The notes under the pieces: generated by a model
Told to the model about the DNA's origin: nothing
The model's input: the letters and a program-made list of their open reading frames with translations, nothing else
Databases searched by the model: none
In this document: in pieces, positions 7,225 through 14,753 of the stretch
Layout of the letters: each line of letters opens with the position of its first letter
Numbering within the stretch: the first letter of the stretch is position 1
Assembly (NCBI RefSeq): GCF_030644385.1
Contig: NZ_CP130060.1
Coordinates: forward strand, 1,984,001 to 2,048,000
Length of the DNA: 64,000 bases
Direction: 5' to 3'
Source: Stomatobaculum sp. F0698
GTDB taxonomy: Bacteria; Bacillota; Clostridia; Lachnospirales; Lachnospiraceae
Program-made: the position numbers and the translations under genes

Positions 7225-9323
7225 GGCTTCTTTGACTCCGCTGTCTTCTTCGAAGTCGCCGTCTTCTTTCCCTCTGTCTTTTTTGTTCCCTCTGTCTTTT
7301 TCTTGCTGTCCGCCTTCTTCGCGTCTGTCTTTTTACCCGCGCCCGAGGTTTTCTTTACGGCCTCGGCCTTCTTCGCTGCCCGCTTCTTTGCGTCCTCGAT
7401 TTTCTTCTTCTCGTCAAACTCGAACACGCGCACACCGTAAGCCGGAAGAGCAAACTCCAGATAGAACGGACGCTGATCGCACTCGCCCGGCTTTGCGCGA
7501 TGGGAACTTGCGCGCTTTCCGCTCTCTGCATAGAGTCCCTCGCTCTCATCCAGAATCAGGCGATAGCTTCCGGCATGCGGAACACCGACACGGTAATCCT
7601 CGCGCGCAATCGGCGTGAAGTTGACCACAAAGACCAGGGATTTCTTCAGGGTCTCATCCCGACGGATAAACGAGAAAATCGAACGGTCCGCATCGTCCAC
7701 ATTGATCCACTCAAAGCCGTTCCAGTCATTGTCCTGACGGTACAGCGCGGGATGTGTCTTATAGAGCTGAAGGAGTCCCCTCACAAAGCTCTGCATATCG
7801 CGGTGCGGCGCTTCCTCGAGAAGCTCCCAGTTCAGCGAGACCTTTTCATCCCACTCATGCCACTGTGCGAATTCCTGGCCCATGAAGAGGAGCTTCTTGC
7901 CGGGATGACCTATCATGTAGCTGTAGCCGCACTTCAGGTTCGAAAACTTGTCCTCGTAGATGCCCGGCATCTTGTTGATCATGGAGCACTTGAGGTGCAC
8001 CACCTCGTCGTGCGAGAGTACCAGGACATAGTTCTCGCTCGTAAAATAGGTGAGACCGAAGGTCATCTTATTGTGGTTGTCGCGCCGGAAGTAGGGATCC
8101 AACTTCATGTACTCGAGGAAGTCGTGCATCCAGCCCATGTTCCACTTGAAGGTGAAGCCGAGCCCGTTTTCCTCGGGACTGTGGGTGACCAACGGCCAAG
8201 CCGTGCTCTCCTCCGCAATGATCATGCTGCCGTCCTTGCGACCGGCAATCACAGAGTTTAAGTGCTTGAAGAACTCTATCGCCTCCAGATTTTCGTTGCC
8301 GCCGTATTGGTTCGGGCACCACTGTCCGTCCCGGCGACCGTAGTCCAGATAGAGCATAGACGCGACAGCATCCACGCGGAGCCCGTCCACATGGTACTCG
8401 TTCATCCAGTAGAGCGCGTTCGCAATCAGGAAGTTCTTGACCTCCGTCTTGCTGTAGTCAAAGACCTTGGTGCCCCAGTCGGGGTGCTCTCCCTTTCTGG
8501 TATCCGCATATTCATAGAGCGCCTGTCCGTCGAAATCCGCAAGTCCGAAGGCATCGCGAGGGAAATGCGCCGGCACCCAGTCGAGTATCACACCGATACC
8601 TGCCTCGTGCATGCTGTCTACAAAAGACTGAAATCCCTTCGGATCTCCGTAGCGCGAAGTCGGCGCATAGTAACCGGTCACCTGATAGCCCCAGCTTCCG
8701 TCAAAGGGATATTCCGCAATGCCCATGAGTTCCACATGGGTGTAGCCCATCTCCTTGACATAGGCAGAGAGCTCACGCGCCAGGGTTTCATAAGAGAGGA
8801 AGCCGTCTCGCTCGTTCTCATCTCCCCGCTTCCAAGAGCCAAGGTGACACTCGTAGATACTGAGGGCCTCCTTTCTCGGATCCTGCTTGGCCCGCTTCCG
8901 CATCCACGCGTCGTCCTTCCAGGCGTATTCCCAGGGTTCGTCCGCAAGTTTCGACGCCGTGCCCGGGCGGAATTCCGCGCTCCGCGCATAGGGGTCCGCC
9001 TTAAATAAGAGTTCTCCCGCCGCACTCCGCAGGGCAAACTTATAGAGCATGCCCGCATGAAGTCCCGGGATAAAGCACTCCCAGATGCCCCCCTCAAAAA
9101 TCGCAACGCACGGATTGGCCTCTGTTTTCCAGTCGTTAAAATCTCCGACCACGCTCACTGCGGTGGCATGCGGTGCCCAAACCGCAAAGTAGTAGCCGGA
9201 CACGCCATCCAGCGTCATGGGATGTGCGCCGAGCTTTTTGTAAATCTCATAGTGCGTACCCTGACCGAACAGATAGCAATCTGTCTCCGTGATGACCCCC
9301 ATACCTCTGTTGACCTCTGCCAT
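7158..9323 (-). CDS. glgB: 1,4-alpha-glucan branching enzyme with a lysine-rich tail
   Basis: It makes alpha-1,6 branches in glycogen. The first part is a CBM48/early-set domain (residues about 25-110, with YYFAVWAPHA and VVGDFNDW). A GH13 barrel follows with the DGLRVDAVASM nucleophile aspartate, the IIAEEST acid/base glutamate and LSHDEVVH. A C-terminal beta domain runs to about residue 637. The final 84 residues (638-721) are an unusual Lys/Ala/Thr/Ser repeat of KKT and KKA units, not part of the normal fold. ATG 9323 is preferred because GGAGGG lies just before it; a TTG at 9338 is possible. The gene splits the tad locus and overlaps the DUF6382 gene end by 67 bases. Confidence 0.95.
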   Translation of the reverse strand: MAEVNRGMGVITETDCYLFGQGTHYEIYKKLGAHPMTLDGVSGYYFAVWAPHATAVSVVGDFNDWKTEANPCVAIFEGGIWECFIPGLHAGMLYKFALRSAAGELLFKADPYARSAEFRPGTASKLADEPWEYAWKDDAWMRKRAKQDPRKEALSIYECHLGSWKRGDENERDGFLSYETLARELSAYVKEMGYTHVELMGIAEYPFDGSWGYQVTGYYAPTSRYGDPKGFQSFVDSMHEAGIGVILDWVPAHFPRDAFGLADFDGQALYEYADTRKGEHPDWGTKVFDYSKTEVKNFLIANALYWMNEYHVDGLRVDAVASMLYLDYGRRDGQWCPNQYGGNENLEAIEFFKHLNSVIAGRKDGSMIIAEESTAWPLVTHSPEENGLGFTFKWNMGWMHDFLEYMKLDPYFRRDNHNKMTFGLTYFTSENYVLVLSHDEVVHLKCSMINKMPGIYEDKFSNLKCGYSYMIGHPGKKLLFMGQEFAQWHEWDEKVSLNWELLEEAPHRDMQSFVRGLLQLYKTHPALYRQDNDWNGFEWINVDDADRSIFSFIRRDETLKKSLVFVVNFTPIAREDYRVGVPHAGSYRLILDESEGLYAESGKRASSHRAKPGECDQRPFYLEFALPAYGVRVFEFDEKKKIEDAKKRAAKKAEAVKKTSGAGKKTDAKKADSKKKTEGTKKTEGKKTATSKKTAESKKPQSARSASKKTASSAVGSASSL

Positions 9324-9355
9324 ACTCCCTCCGTGCAAATGTTTTTTATACTACA

Positions 9356-9384
9356 AGTATAGCTTTTTTTCTTCTGTTTGACAA
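9356..9384 (-). promoter_or_regulatory. Sigma-A promoter of glgB
   Basis: On the minus strand TTGTCA (9379-9384) and TATACT (9356-9361) are separated by exactly 17 bases, about 30 bases upstream of the glgB start. It also lies across the 81-bp gap to the divergent prepilin peptidase gene. Confidence 0.75.
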
Positions 9385-9404
9385 AGCAAGATAAGGAGGT
9401 TTCT

Positions 9405-9830
9405 GTGTTTTTACAACTTTCTCCGCTCTCTGTCTTTTTGCCTCTGTTTTCCATCTCCGATCTCCGAACGCGACGCATCCCGAACCTGCTCCTCCTCATC
9501 GCTCTGCTCCCGGGGCTCATGGTTCCGGACCTTCGCTTTCTGCTCCGTCTTGTCCTTGCGACGCTCTTCTTTTACCCCTGCTTTCATCTGCGCCTCCTCG
9601 GCGCGGGCGATGTGAAACTGCTCGGACTCTGCTGTGCCTATCTGGGGCTCTCTTCCTTTCTCAGCTTCTTTTTCCTCAGTCTGCTCGCGGCAAGTCTGCC
9701 CGCCCTCTGTCTCCTGCTCTCGGACCGGCGCTGCGAACAGTTGCCGCTTGCCCCCTTTTTCTTTGCCGGCTATGCGCTCCTCAATCTGGGCGTGGAGAGC
9801 GGGCTTGTTCACAGGCTTTTCCTGCACTGA
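9405..9830 (+). CDS. A24-family prepilin peptidase (second copy)
   Basis: A 141-residue polytopic membrane protein with the canonical catalytic sites SDLRTRRIPN (Asp19) and GAGDVKLL (Asp69). Start GTG 9405 is chosen because AAGGAGG at 9393-9399 stands 5 bases before it; the frame also opens at a TTG (9378) with no binding site. It is divergent from glgB and followed after 29 bases by the CpaE/TadZ-like gene, so it belongs to the second half of the split tad locus. Either this or the 5593 copy may be the pilin-processing enzyme. This one has the better-preserved motifs. Confidence 0.88.
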   Translation: MFLQLSPLSVFLPLFSISDLRTRRIPNLLLLIALLPGLMVPDLRFLLRLVLATLFFYPCFHLRLLGAGDVKLLGLCCAYLGLSSFLSFFFLSLLAASLPALCLLLSDRRCEQLPLAPFFFAGYALLNLGVESGLVHRLFLH

Positions 9831-9859
9831 ACGCAAACTGCCTTTGAGGAGGATTGTCT

Positions 9860-10864
9860 ATGCGACGTTATGCTGTCATCTTACATCCCGATGCGGAGCT
9901 CGGAAAACGACTCGCCGCATTCTGGTCTCAACAAAAAAGTCTCGGCCTGCCGGTCCGCGCCTTTTCGGAGTGCTCTCAATATGCGCACTTTCAAACAGGC
10001 GCTGCCGTGGAGATTCTGCTCTTCTCCGAACACTTTGCGGAAGAGATGCAGGGACTCATCGGCAACAGCTTTGCGCTTCTGCTGAGCGAAGACGGCTTTG
10101 TCGGCGAACAGGCACTGAATACGATCTCCGTGCCGGCCCTCTTCCTGTATCGTCCCGCCGATGCCCTGGCGCGTAGCATCATGGCGCTCTATGCCAAAGC
10201 CCGGGGAGATTCCCTCCTTGCCGTCTCGCGGGGCGAGTGCGAAATTCTCGGAATCTACTCGCCCGTTCACCGCTGCGGAAAAACCACGCTTTCGCTGTCC
10301 CTCGGACTGGCTCGCGCAGAGCGCGGCAATACCCTGCTCCTTTCGCTCGAAGAGTATGCGGGCGTCTACGGACAAATTGCGCCGGACGGTGCCGAGAGTC
10401 TGTCCGAACTCCTGCTTGCCCACTGTACGGGACGCTATCGCTGGAGTGAATTGCAAAGCCGTCTCTCCTCCTTCGGTGCGCTTAAGCTGCTCCCGCCCGT
10501 TCGCTCCGCGGAAGACCTCTCCCTGCTCCCGCCGGAAGAATTCGCATCGCTGATTCAGCGCATTGCGGACGAGAGCGCCTACCGAAATGTAATCCTGGAT
10601 TTCGGTTCTTTCGGCCGCCGCGCACTCGAACTTTTAGAGATATGCGACCGGGTCTTTATGCCTGTTCTCGGAGATCCGCTCTCTGCCCTAAAACTCGCAT
10701 CCTTCCGGGAATACCTGCAAAAAAGCGGGCGCGAGAAATTGCTCGAAAAAGTCGAGACCCTGGAACTCCCGAACGAACGCGAAAAAGCGCAGGACTATGC
10801 CTGCGCCTTGCTCCCCGCCTATGAAAGCGGGCTTATCTATGAACTTGCCGCAGCCCTGCATTAA
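9860..10864 (+). CDS. CpaE/TadZ-like ATPase of the tad locus
   Basis: A 334-residue protein with a receiver-like N-terminal half (residues about 1-125) and a MinD/ParA-type ATPase half, the layout of CpaE/TadZ proteins that place the pilus machine at a cell site. The P-loop reads SPVHRCGKTTLS (about residue 140), keeping GKT-T but lacking the usual KGG before it. The later ILDFGSF segment fits the family's Walker B region. GGAGGA (9848-9853) precedes ATG 9860; an in-frame TTG at 9854 is less likely. In most tad loci this gene precedes cpaF, whereas here it is at the far end. Confidence 0.78.
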   Translation: MRRYAVILHPDAELGKRLAAFWSQQKSLGLPVRAFSECSQYAHFQTGAAVEILLFSEHFAEEMQGLIGNSFALLLSEDGFVGEQALNTISVPALFLYRPADALARSIMALYAKARGDSLLAVSRGECEILGIYSPVHRCGKTTLSLSLGLARAERGNTLLLSLEEYAGVYGQIAPDGAESLSELLLAHCTGRYRWSELQSRLSSFGALKLLPPVRSAEDLSLLPPEEFASLIQRIADESAYRNVILDFGSFGRRALELLEICDRVFMPVLGDPLSALKLASFREYLQKSGREKLLEKVETLELPNEREKAQDYACALLPAYESGLIYELAAALH

Positions 10865-10896
10865 AGCGCAGAGCAGAAGGTACCGTCGCGTTCGAC

Positions 10897-11589
10897 TCAA
10901 AGGAAGTTTGCGAATACAGACGCGCCGACCACAGTCATGATACCGCAGACCACAATCGCGAGACTCGCCATGGCGCCCTCCACTTCTCCCAGCTGCATGG
11001 CCTTCGAAGTGCCGATTGCATGGGCGGAAGTGCCGAGCGCCAAGCCCTTCGCAATGGGGCTCTTAATCGCAAAGAGGTGACAAACCGGCTCGGCAAGCAC
11101 ATTGCCGAGGATACCGGTCACAATGATGGTCGCAACGGTAATGGTTGTATAACCGCCGAGTTCCTCGACCACGCTCATACCTATGGCTGTCGTGATGGAT
11201 TTCGGCAGCAGGGTGATATACTCCGCGTGATTCATATGAAATACCAGACAGAGCAGAAGAATCGAAGCGAGGCTCGTCAAAACCCCCGAGAAAACACCGA
11301 GCATGACCGCAAGGAGATTGTCCTTTAAGAGTTGCATCTGCTGATAGAGCGGCACCGCAAGCGCCACGGTTGCCGGTGTCAGGAGGTAACTCAGGTAGCG
11401 CGCGCTCATCACATAGCTGTCGTAGTCGATGTGAAACGCAACCATAAATCCGATAACGAGAATAATCGAAATCAGCAGCGGGTTTAAAACCGCATAGCCG
11501 AATTTTGTGCGGAGCACCATGCCGATTTCGAAGGCCAAGAGGCTTATGACAATGCCGATGATGGTGGAATTCTGTACGACCTCATTCAT
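10897..11589 (-). CDS. lrgB: LrgB-family membrane protein
   Basis: A 230-residue polytopic protein of the LrgB/CidB family, which acts with LrgA/CidA in holin-like control of murein hydrolase activity and, in some species, as a pyruvate or organic-acid carrier. Typical segments are TPATVALAVPLYQQ, LLPKSITTAIGM and the C-terminal GTSAHAIGTSKA. Its start overlaps the end of lrgA by 8 bases, so the pair is co-translated. It faces the tad locus end with a 32-bp gap. Confidence 0.92.
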   Translation of the reverse strand: MNEVVQNSTIIGIVISLLAFEIGMVLRTKFGYAVLNPLLISIILVIGFMVAFHIDYDSYVMSARYLSYLLTPATVALAVPLYQQMQLLKDNLLAVMLGVFSGVLTSLASILLLCLVFHMNHAEYITLLPKSITTAIGMSVVEELGGYTTITVATIIVTGILGNVLAEPVCHLFAIKSPIAKGLALGTSAHAIGTSKAMQLGEVEGAMASLAIVVCGIMTVVGASVFANFL

Positions 11590-12166
11590 GGTTTACCGTC
11601 TCCTCTCTTCCGCTTGTCTTCTCTTCCGCCTTGTCAAGCGTATGCTGCTTCCTCTCGTCCGCCGAATTGCGCACGGTCTCTTCCGCTTCCTCAACCAGTT
11701 CCTTGACTTTCTCGGCCTCTCGGCTTGCAAGCTCTCCCAGCTCCGCCTTCAGCACGGCCTTTTCCGCGAGCAGTTCCTCTTTGAGCTCTGCAGCGGCCGT
11801 CTCTCCCTTTGCCCTGCCGCGCGCCGTCACCGCGAGCAAAAGCTCTGTGACACGGCCCGTAACCCCCATGACCGCAACGGTCGAAACAAAGGTAATAATC
11901 GTGACCGGCAATAAAATTTGCCGCAACTGGCCCCAGGCTGTCATGAGACCCACGCCGGCCGGAATAAACATGAGCGGCATGGCATCAATTAAAAATTCCG
12001 CGGTCTCCCGCACCTGCTCCAGCTTTACGATACCTGTCATCAGTGCCGCCAGCATGAGCAGCAGGCCGTAAATACTGCCCGGCACGGGCAGCGGGATAAA
12101 GTAGTGCATCAATTCACCGATACAGGTCATGGCCGCAATGATGCCGAACTGTCTCATTAATCTCAT
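11582..12166 (-). CDS. lrgA: LrgA/CidA-family membrane protein with a charged helical tail
   Basis: A 194-residue protein. Residues 1-115 are the small four-helix LrgA/CidA holin-like unit, with PLPVPGSIYGLLLM and LIDAMPLMFIPAGVGLM. Residues about 116-194 form an extra tail rich in Glu, Ala and Lys (ELKEELLAEKAVLKAELGEL and on) that should be a cytoplasmic coiled coil. Ordinary family members stop soon after the membrane unit. ATG 12166 follows a GGAAG-type site; an in-frame TTG-type start further upstream is less likely. The tail's stop lies inside the lrgB start. Confidence 0.87.
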   Translation of the reverse strand: MRLMRQFGIIAAMTCIGELMHYFIPLPVPGSIYGLLLMLAALMTGIVKLEQVRETAEFLIDAMPLMFIPAGVGLMTAWGQLRQILLPVTIITFVSTVAVMGVTGRVTELLLAVTARGRAKGETAAAELKEELLAEKAVLKAELGELASREAEKVKELVEEAEETVRNSADERKQHTLDKAEEKTSGREETVNHE

Positions 12167-12322
12167 AGTTCCGACTCTTCCTTTTCGTTTCTTAATCAAA
12201 GATTTCCTTATCATAAATCTTTTTCTCAGGCGGGAAAAGGAGAAACACAAAATTGGTTTGTCTTTTTTTAGCGACAGTTTTATAACGGAGGAAACTTTTT
12301 CATTCATACGGAAAGGAGACCC

Positions 12323-12705
12323 ATGTCAGAGATCAAGCCAAATCCGCCCTAGGTTGACAGTTCCCTCCGCCACCTGCTTCGCCTCCCGGCTTCCTGCTAT
12401 CAGGCGAGCGGCATCGTGGTCAACGGACGACGCATCAAATCCCTGGTCTTCGCGGTCTACCCCTTTACACCGCAATCCGCCATCAGCCACGCGCTGATCA
12501 ACGGCTCCTATATCCCGGTATTCTGCGGCTGCGGCGGGGCCGCAGACAGCCGATCTCGTGCGGAAAATCCGCGCGGAGTTCCCCGAGGTTCCCATCATTG
12601 CGAGCGGCGCAAACGCCATCACCTATACGCCGCCTTCCACTGCCGAACTCTTAAAACACATGATGGCAAAGTACCGAGAAAGCGAAACGATTTTCACCTC
12701 GATTC
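12323..12705 (+). pseudogene. Remnant of a conserved clostridial protein (stop, deletions, frameshift)
   Basis: A good start (AAAGGAG, ATG 12323) opens a frame that hits TAG after nine codons (12350), although coding-like sequence continues in the same frame: RHLLRLPA, ASGIVVNGRRIKSLVF, AVYPFTPQSAISHALI, IPVFCG. A +1 shift near 12540 then gives TADLVRKIRAEFPEVPIIASG and ANAITYTPPSTAELLKHMM. From memory these blocks occur in this order, with longer spacers, in a roughly 250-residue clostridial protein annotated as a hydrolase. Here the segments between VF and AVYP, after VFCG, and between ASG and ANAI are missing. The rib promoter now sits in its tail. Confidence 0.65.
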
Positions 12706-12710
12706 GAAAC

Positions 12711-12739
12711 TTGACAAGCTTTCATCACTATTCTATACT
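12711..12739 (+). promoter_or_regulatory. Sigma-A promoter of the riboflavin operon
   Basis: TTGACA (12711-12716), a 17-base spacer and TATACT (12734-12739), both near consensus. Transcription would begin just before the FMN riboswitch. Confidence 0.88.
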
Positions 12740-12745
12740 GGGCTA

Positions 12746-12854
12746 GTAGTCTTCAGGGCAGGGTGAAATTCCCTACCGGCGGTATAGCCCGCGAGCCGAA
12801 AGGCAGATCCGGTCAGATTCCGGAGCCGACAGTAAAGTCTGGATGGAAGAAGCT
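12746..12854 (+). promoter_or_regulatory. FMN riboswitch (RFN element)
   Basis: The element shows the conserved RFN blocks in order: TCTTCAGGGCAGGGTGAAA, CCCTACCGGCGGTATAGCCC, GCGAGCC, GCAGATCCGGTCAGATTCCGG, AGCCGACAGT and the closing GGATGGAAGAAG, whose CTTC/GAAG ends pair as helix P1. It binds FMN and stops expression of the downstream biosynthesis genes when the cofactor is abundant. The terminator 50 bases downstream is the likely expression platform. Confidence 0.96.
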
Positions 12855-12906
12855 GCGCGCTGGGTCGGATTGTTCCCCATTCCGCTCATAAGCACCCTCC
12901 ATAGTC

Positions 12907-12944
12907 AAAAAAGCCCTTGGAATGCAAATTCCAAGGGCTTTTTT
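12907..12944 (+). terminator. Riboswitch-controlled intrinsic terminator
   Basis: A perfect 13-bp stem (AAGCCCTTGGAAT and its complement) with a GCAA loop, flanked by A and T runs. It lies between the FMN riboswitch and ribD, so it is the transcriptional off-switch. Confidence 0.9.
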
Positions 12945-13000
12945 CAACTTGCCCGCCCCCGGAGTCTATCCGGGGATTTTTTTGTTTGAGAGGAGTTTCT

Positions 13001-14083
13001 ATGCACGAAGAAATGATGCGGCGTGCCGTTTTACTCGCCGCGCGAGGCCGCGGACACACGGCACCGAACCCTCTGGTGGGCGCCGTCCTCGTGAGGGACG
13101 GTGAAATTTTAGGCGAAGGCTGGCATGCGGTCTACGGCGGCCTCCACGCGGAACGATCCGCGCTCGAGGACTGTAAGCGCCGCGGGCACTCTCCCAAAGA
13201 CGCGGTTCTCTACGTGACGCTGGAGCCCTGCTGCCACCACGGAAAGCAACCGCCCTGCACCGAGGCTGTCATTGATGCCGGTATCCGCGCGGTCTTTGTG
13301 GGCAGCGCGGACCCGAACCCGCTGGTGGCGGGCAAGGGTGTGGCGGCGCTCCGCGCCGCGGGTATACAGGTTACGGAGGGCTTTCTGGCGGACGAATGCG
13401 ACGCCCTGAACGCGCCTTTTTTTCGCCACATGAAGACCGGCCTTCCCCTGGTCACCGTGAAATACGCGATGACCCTGGACGGAAAAACCGCCTGCGCTTC
13501 CGGCGCCTCCCGCTGGATTACCGGCGAGGCCGCGCGCGAGGAGGTCCATCGGAGCAGGGCCGCGGCCGGCGCTGTCATGGTAGGCATCAACACCGTGCTG
13601 AAGGATGATCCCCTCCTCACCTGCAGAATTCCGGGCGGCAGAAACCCGCTCCGCGTTGTCTGCGATTCCGCACTCAGAACCCCGCTCTCCTCTGCCCTTG
13701 TAAATAGCGCAGCGGAGATTCCGACTCTGCTTGCCTGCTGCGTTTCGGACAGCGAGCGCCATGCACCCTATCTCCGTGCCGGCTGCGAAGTTCTCTGCTT
13801 TTCCGGCGAGCGAGTTCCGCTCCCGGAACTGCTCCGTTGCCTCGGCGAACGCGGCATCAACGAAGTCTTTGTCGAAGGCGGTGCCGAACTCGCCTGGTCC
13901 CTCATCTCGGAAGGACTTGCCCAGCGCGTGCAGGCCTATATCGCCCCAAAACTTTTCGGCGGCCGCACGGCCTCCTCCGCGCTCGGCGGAGACGGCGTTG
14001 CCCTGCCGGACGAGGCCTTTCGACTGAAAAATCTCCGCCTGCGGCAACTGGACTCCGACATTTTACTCGAGGGGGAACTCTGA
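13001..14083 (+). CDS. ribD: Bifunctional riboflavin deaminase/reductase RibD
   Basis: A 360-residue enzyme for the second and third steps of riboflavin synthesis. The N-terminal deaminase domain (residues 1-145) has the zinc site HAE (His49, Glu51), Cys77 in EPCCHHG and Cys86. The C-terminal reductase domain begins near LVTVKYAMTLDGK and carries SRWITG and EGGAELAWSL. AGAGGAG stands 6 bases before ATG 13001. The frame is open back to 12917 but that would run through the terminator hairpin. First gene of the FMN-controlled operon. Confidence 0.96.
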   Translation: MHEEMMRRAVLLAARGRGHTAPNPLVGAVLVRDGEILGEGWHAVYGGLHAERSALEDCKRRGHSPKDAVLYVTLEPCCHHGKQPPCTEAVIDAGIRAVFVGSADPNPLVAGKGVAALRAAGIQVTEGFLADECDALNAPFFRHMKTGLPLVTVKYAMTLDGKTACASGASRWITGEAAREEVHRSRAAAGAVMVGINTVLKDDPLLTCRIPGGRNPLRVVCDSALRTPLSSALVNSAAEIPTLLACCVSDSERHAPYLRAGCEVLCFSGERVPLPELLRCLGERGINEVFVEGGAELAWSLISEGLAQRVQAYIAPKLFGGRTASSALGGDGVALPDEAFRLKNLRLRQLDSDILLEGEL

Positions 14084-14085
14084 TT

Positions 14086-14721
14086 ATGTTTACCGGACTC
14101 ATTGAAGAACAGGGACGGGTACTCACACCGCCTCGCAACGGAAAACTGAGCCTTGCTGCGAGCAAGGTAACGGAAGGTCTTGCCCTCGGTGACAGCATTG
14201 CGGTAAACGGCGTCTGCTTAACCGTGAGCGCTTTTTCCGGACAGCGCTTTACCGCCGATGTCATGCCGGAAACCCTGCATCGCTCGAATCTCGGAGAACT
14301 GCGCACAGGCAGCCTTGTCAATCTGGAGCGCGCTCTCCCGGCAACGGGTCGCTTCGGCGGCCACTTTGTGAGCGGGCACATTGACGGGGTCGGCAGCCTG
14401 CTCTCCGTGCGCCCCGAGGGAAATGCGCTGATATTCTCGATTCGCGCCGCGCCCGAGCTTCTGCGGGGCATCGTTGAAAAGGGCTCCGTCGCGATCGACG
14501 GCATCAGCCTCACCGTGGTCGAGGTGACCGAAACCCTGTTTTCGGTCTCCGTGATTCCGCACACGGCCGCAGTCACCACCCTCGCCGGAAAACGGCCCGG
14601 CGACCGCCTCAATCTGGAGACGGATATGATAGGCAAGTACGTCCTGCGGGCACTCTCCCTGTCACAGTCTTCGAACAACACTTCCGTCAACGAGAGCCTG
14701 CTTCGCGCCCTCGCTTACTGA
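14086..14721 (+). CDS. ribE: Riboflavin synthase alpha subunit
   Basis: A 211-residue protein that dismutates two lumazine molecules to riboflavin. It shows the two-repeat lumazine-binding fold: the MFTGLIEE start, SIAVNGVCLTV, GHFVSGHIDG, then the second-repeat GSVAIDGISLTV. The ATG is 2 bases after the ribD stop, downstream of a GAGGGGG site in the ribD end. A longer open frame from 13837 lies inside ribD in another frame and is a shadow. Confidence 0.96.
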   Translation: MFTGLIEEQGRVLTPPRNGKLSLAASKVTEGLALGDSIAVNGVCLTVSAFSGQRFTADVMPETLHRSNLGELRTGSLVNLERALPATGRFGGHFVSGHIDGVGSLLSVRPEGNALIFSIRAAPELLRGIVEKGSVAIDGISLTVVEVTETLFSVSVIPHTAAVTTLAGKRPGDRLNLETDMIGKYVLRALSLSQSSNNTSVNESLLRALAY

Positions 14722-14753
14722 ATGGCACGGTTTATAAAAAGAAAGGAGTTATC

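Noticed and set aside
7500..9008. Two plus-strand frames (253 and 248 aa) within glgB
   Set aside because: Antisense shadows; the minus-strand GlgB motifs explain the open frames.
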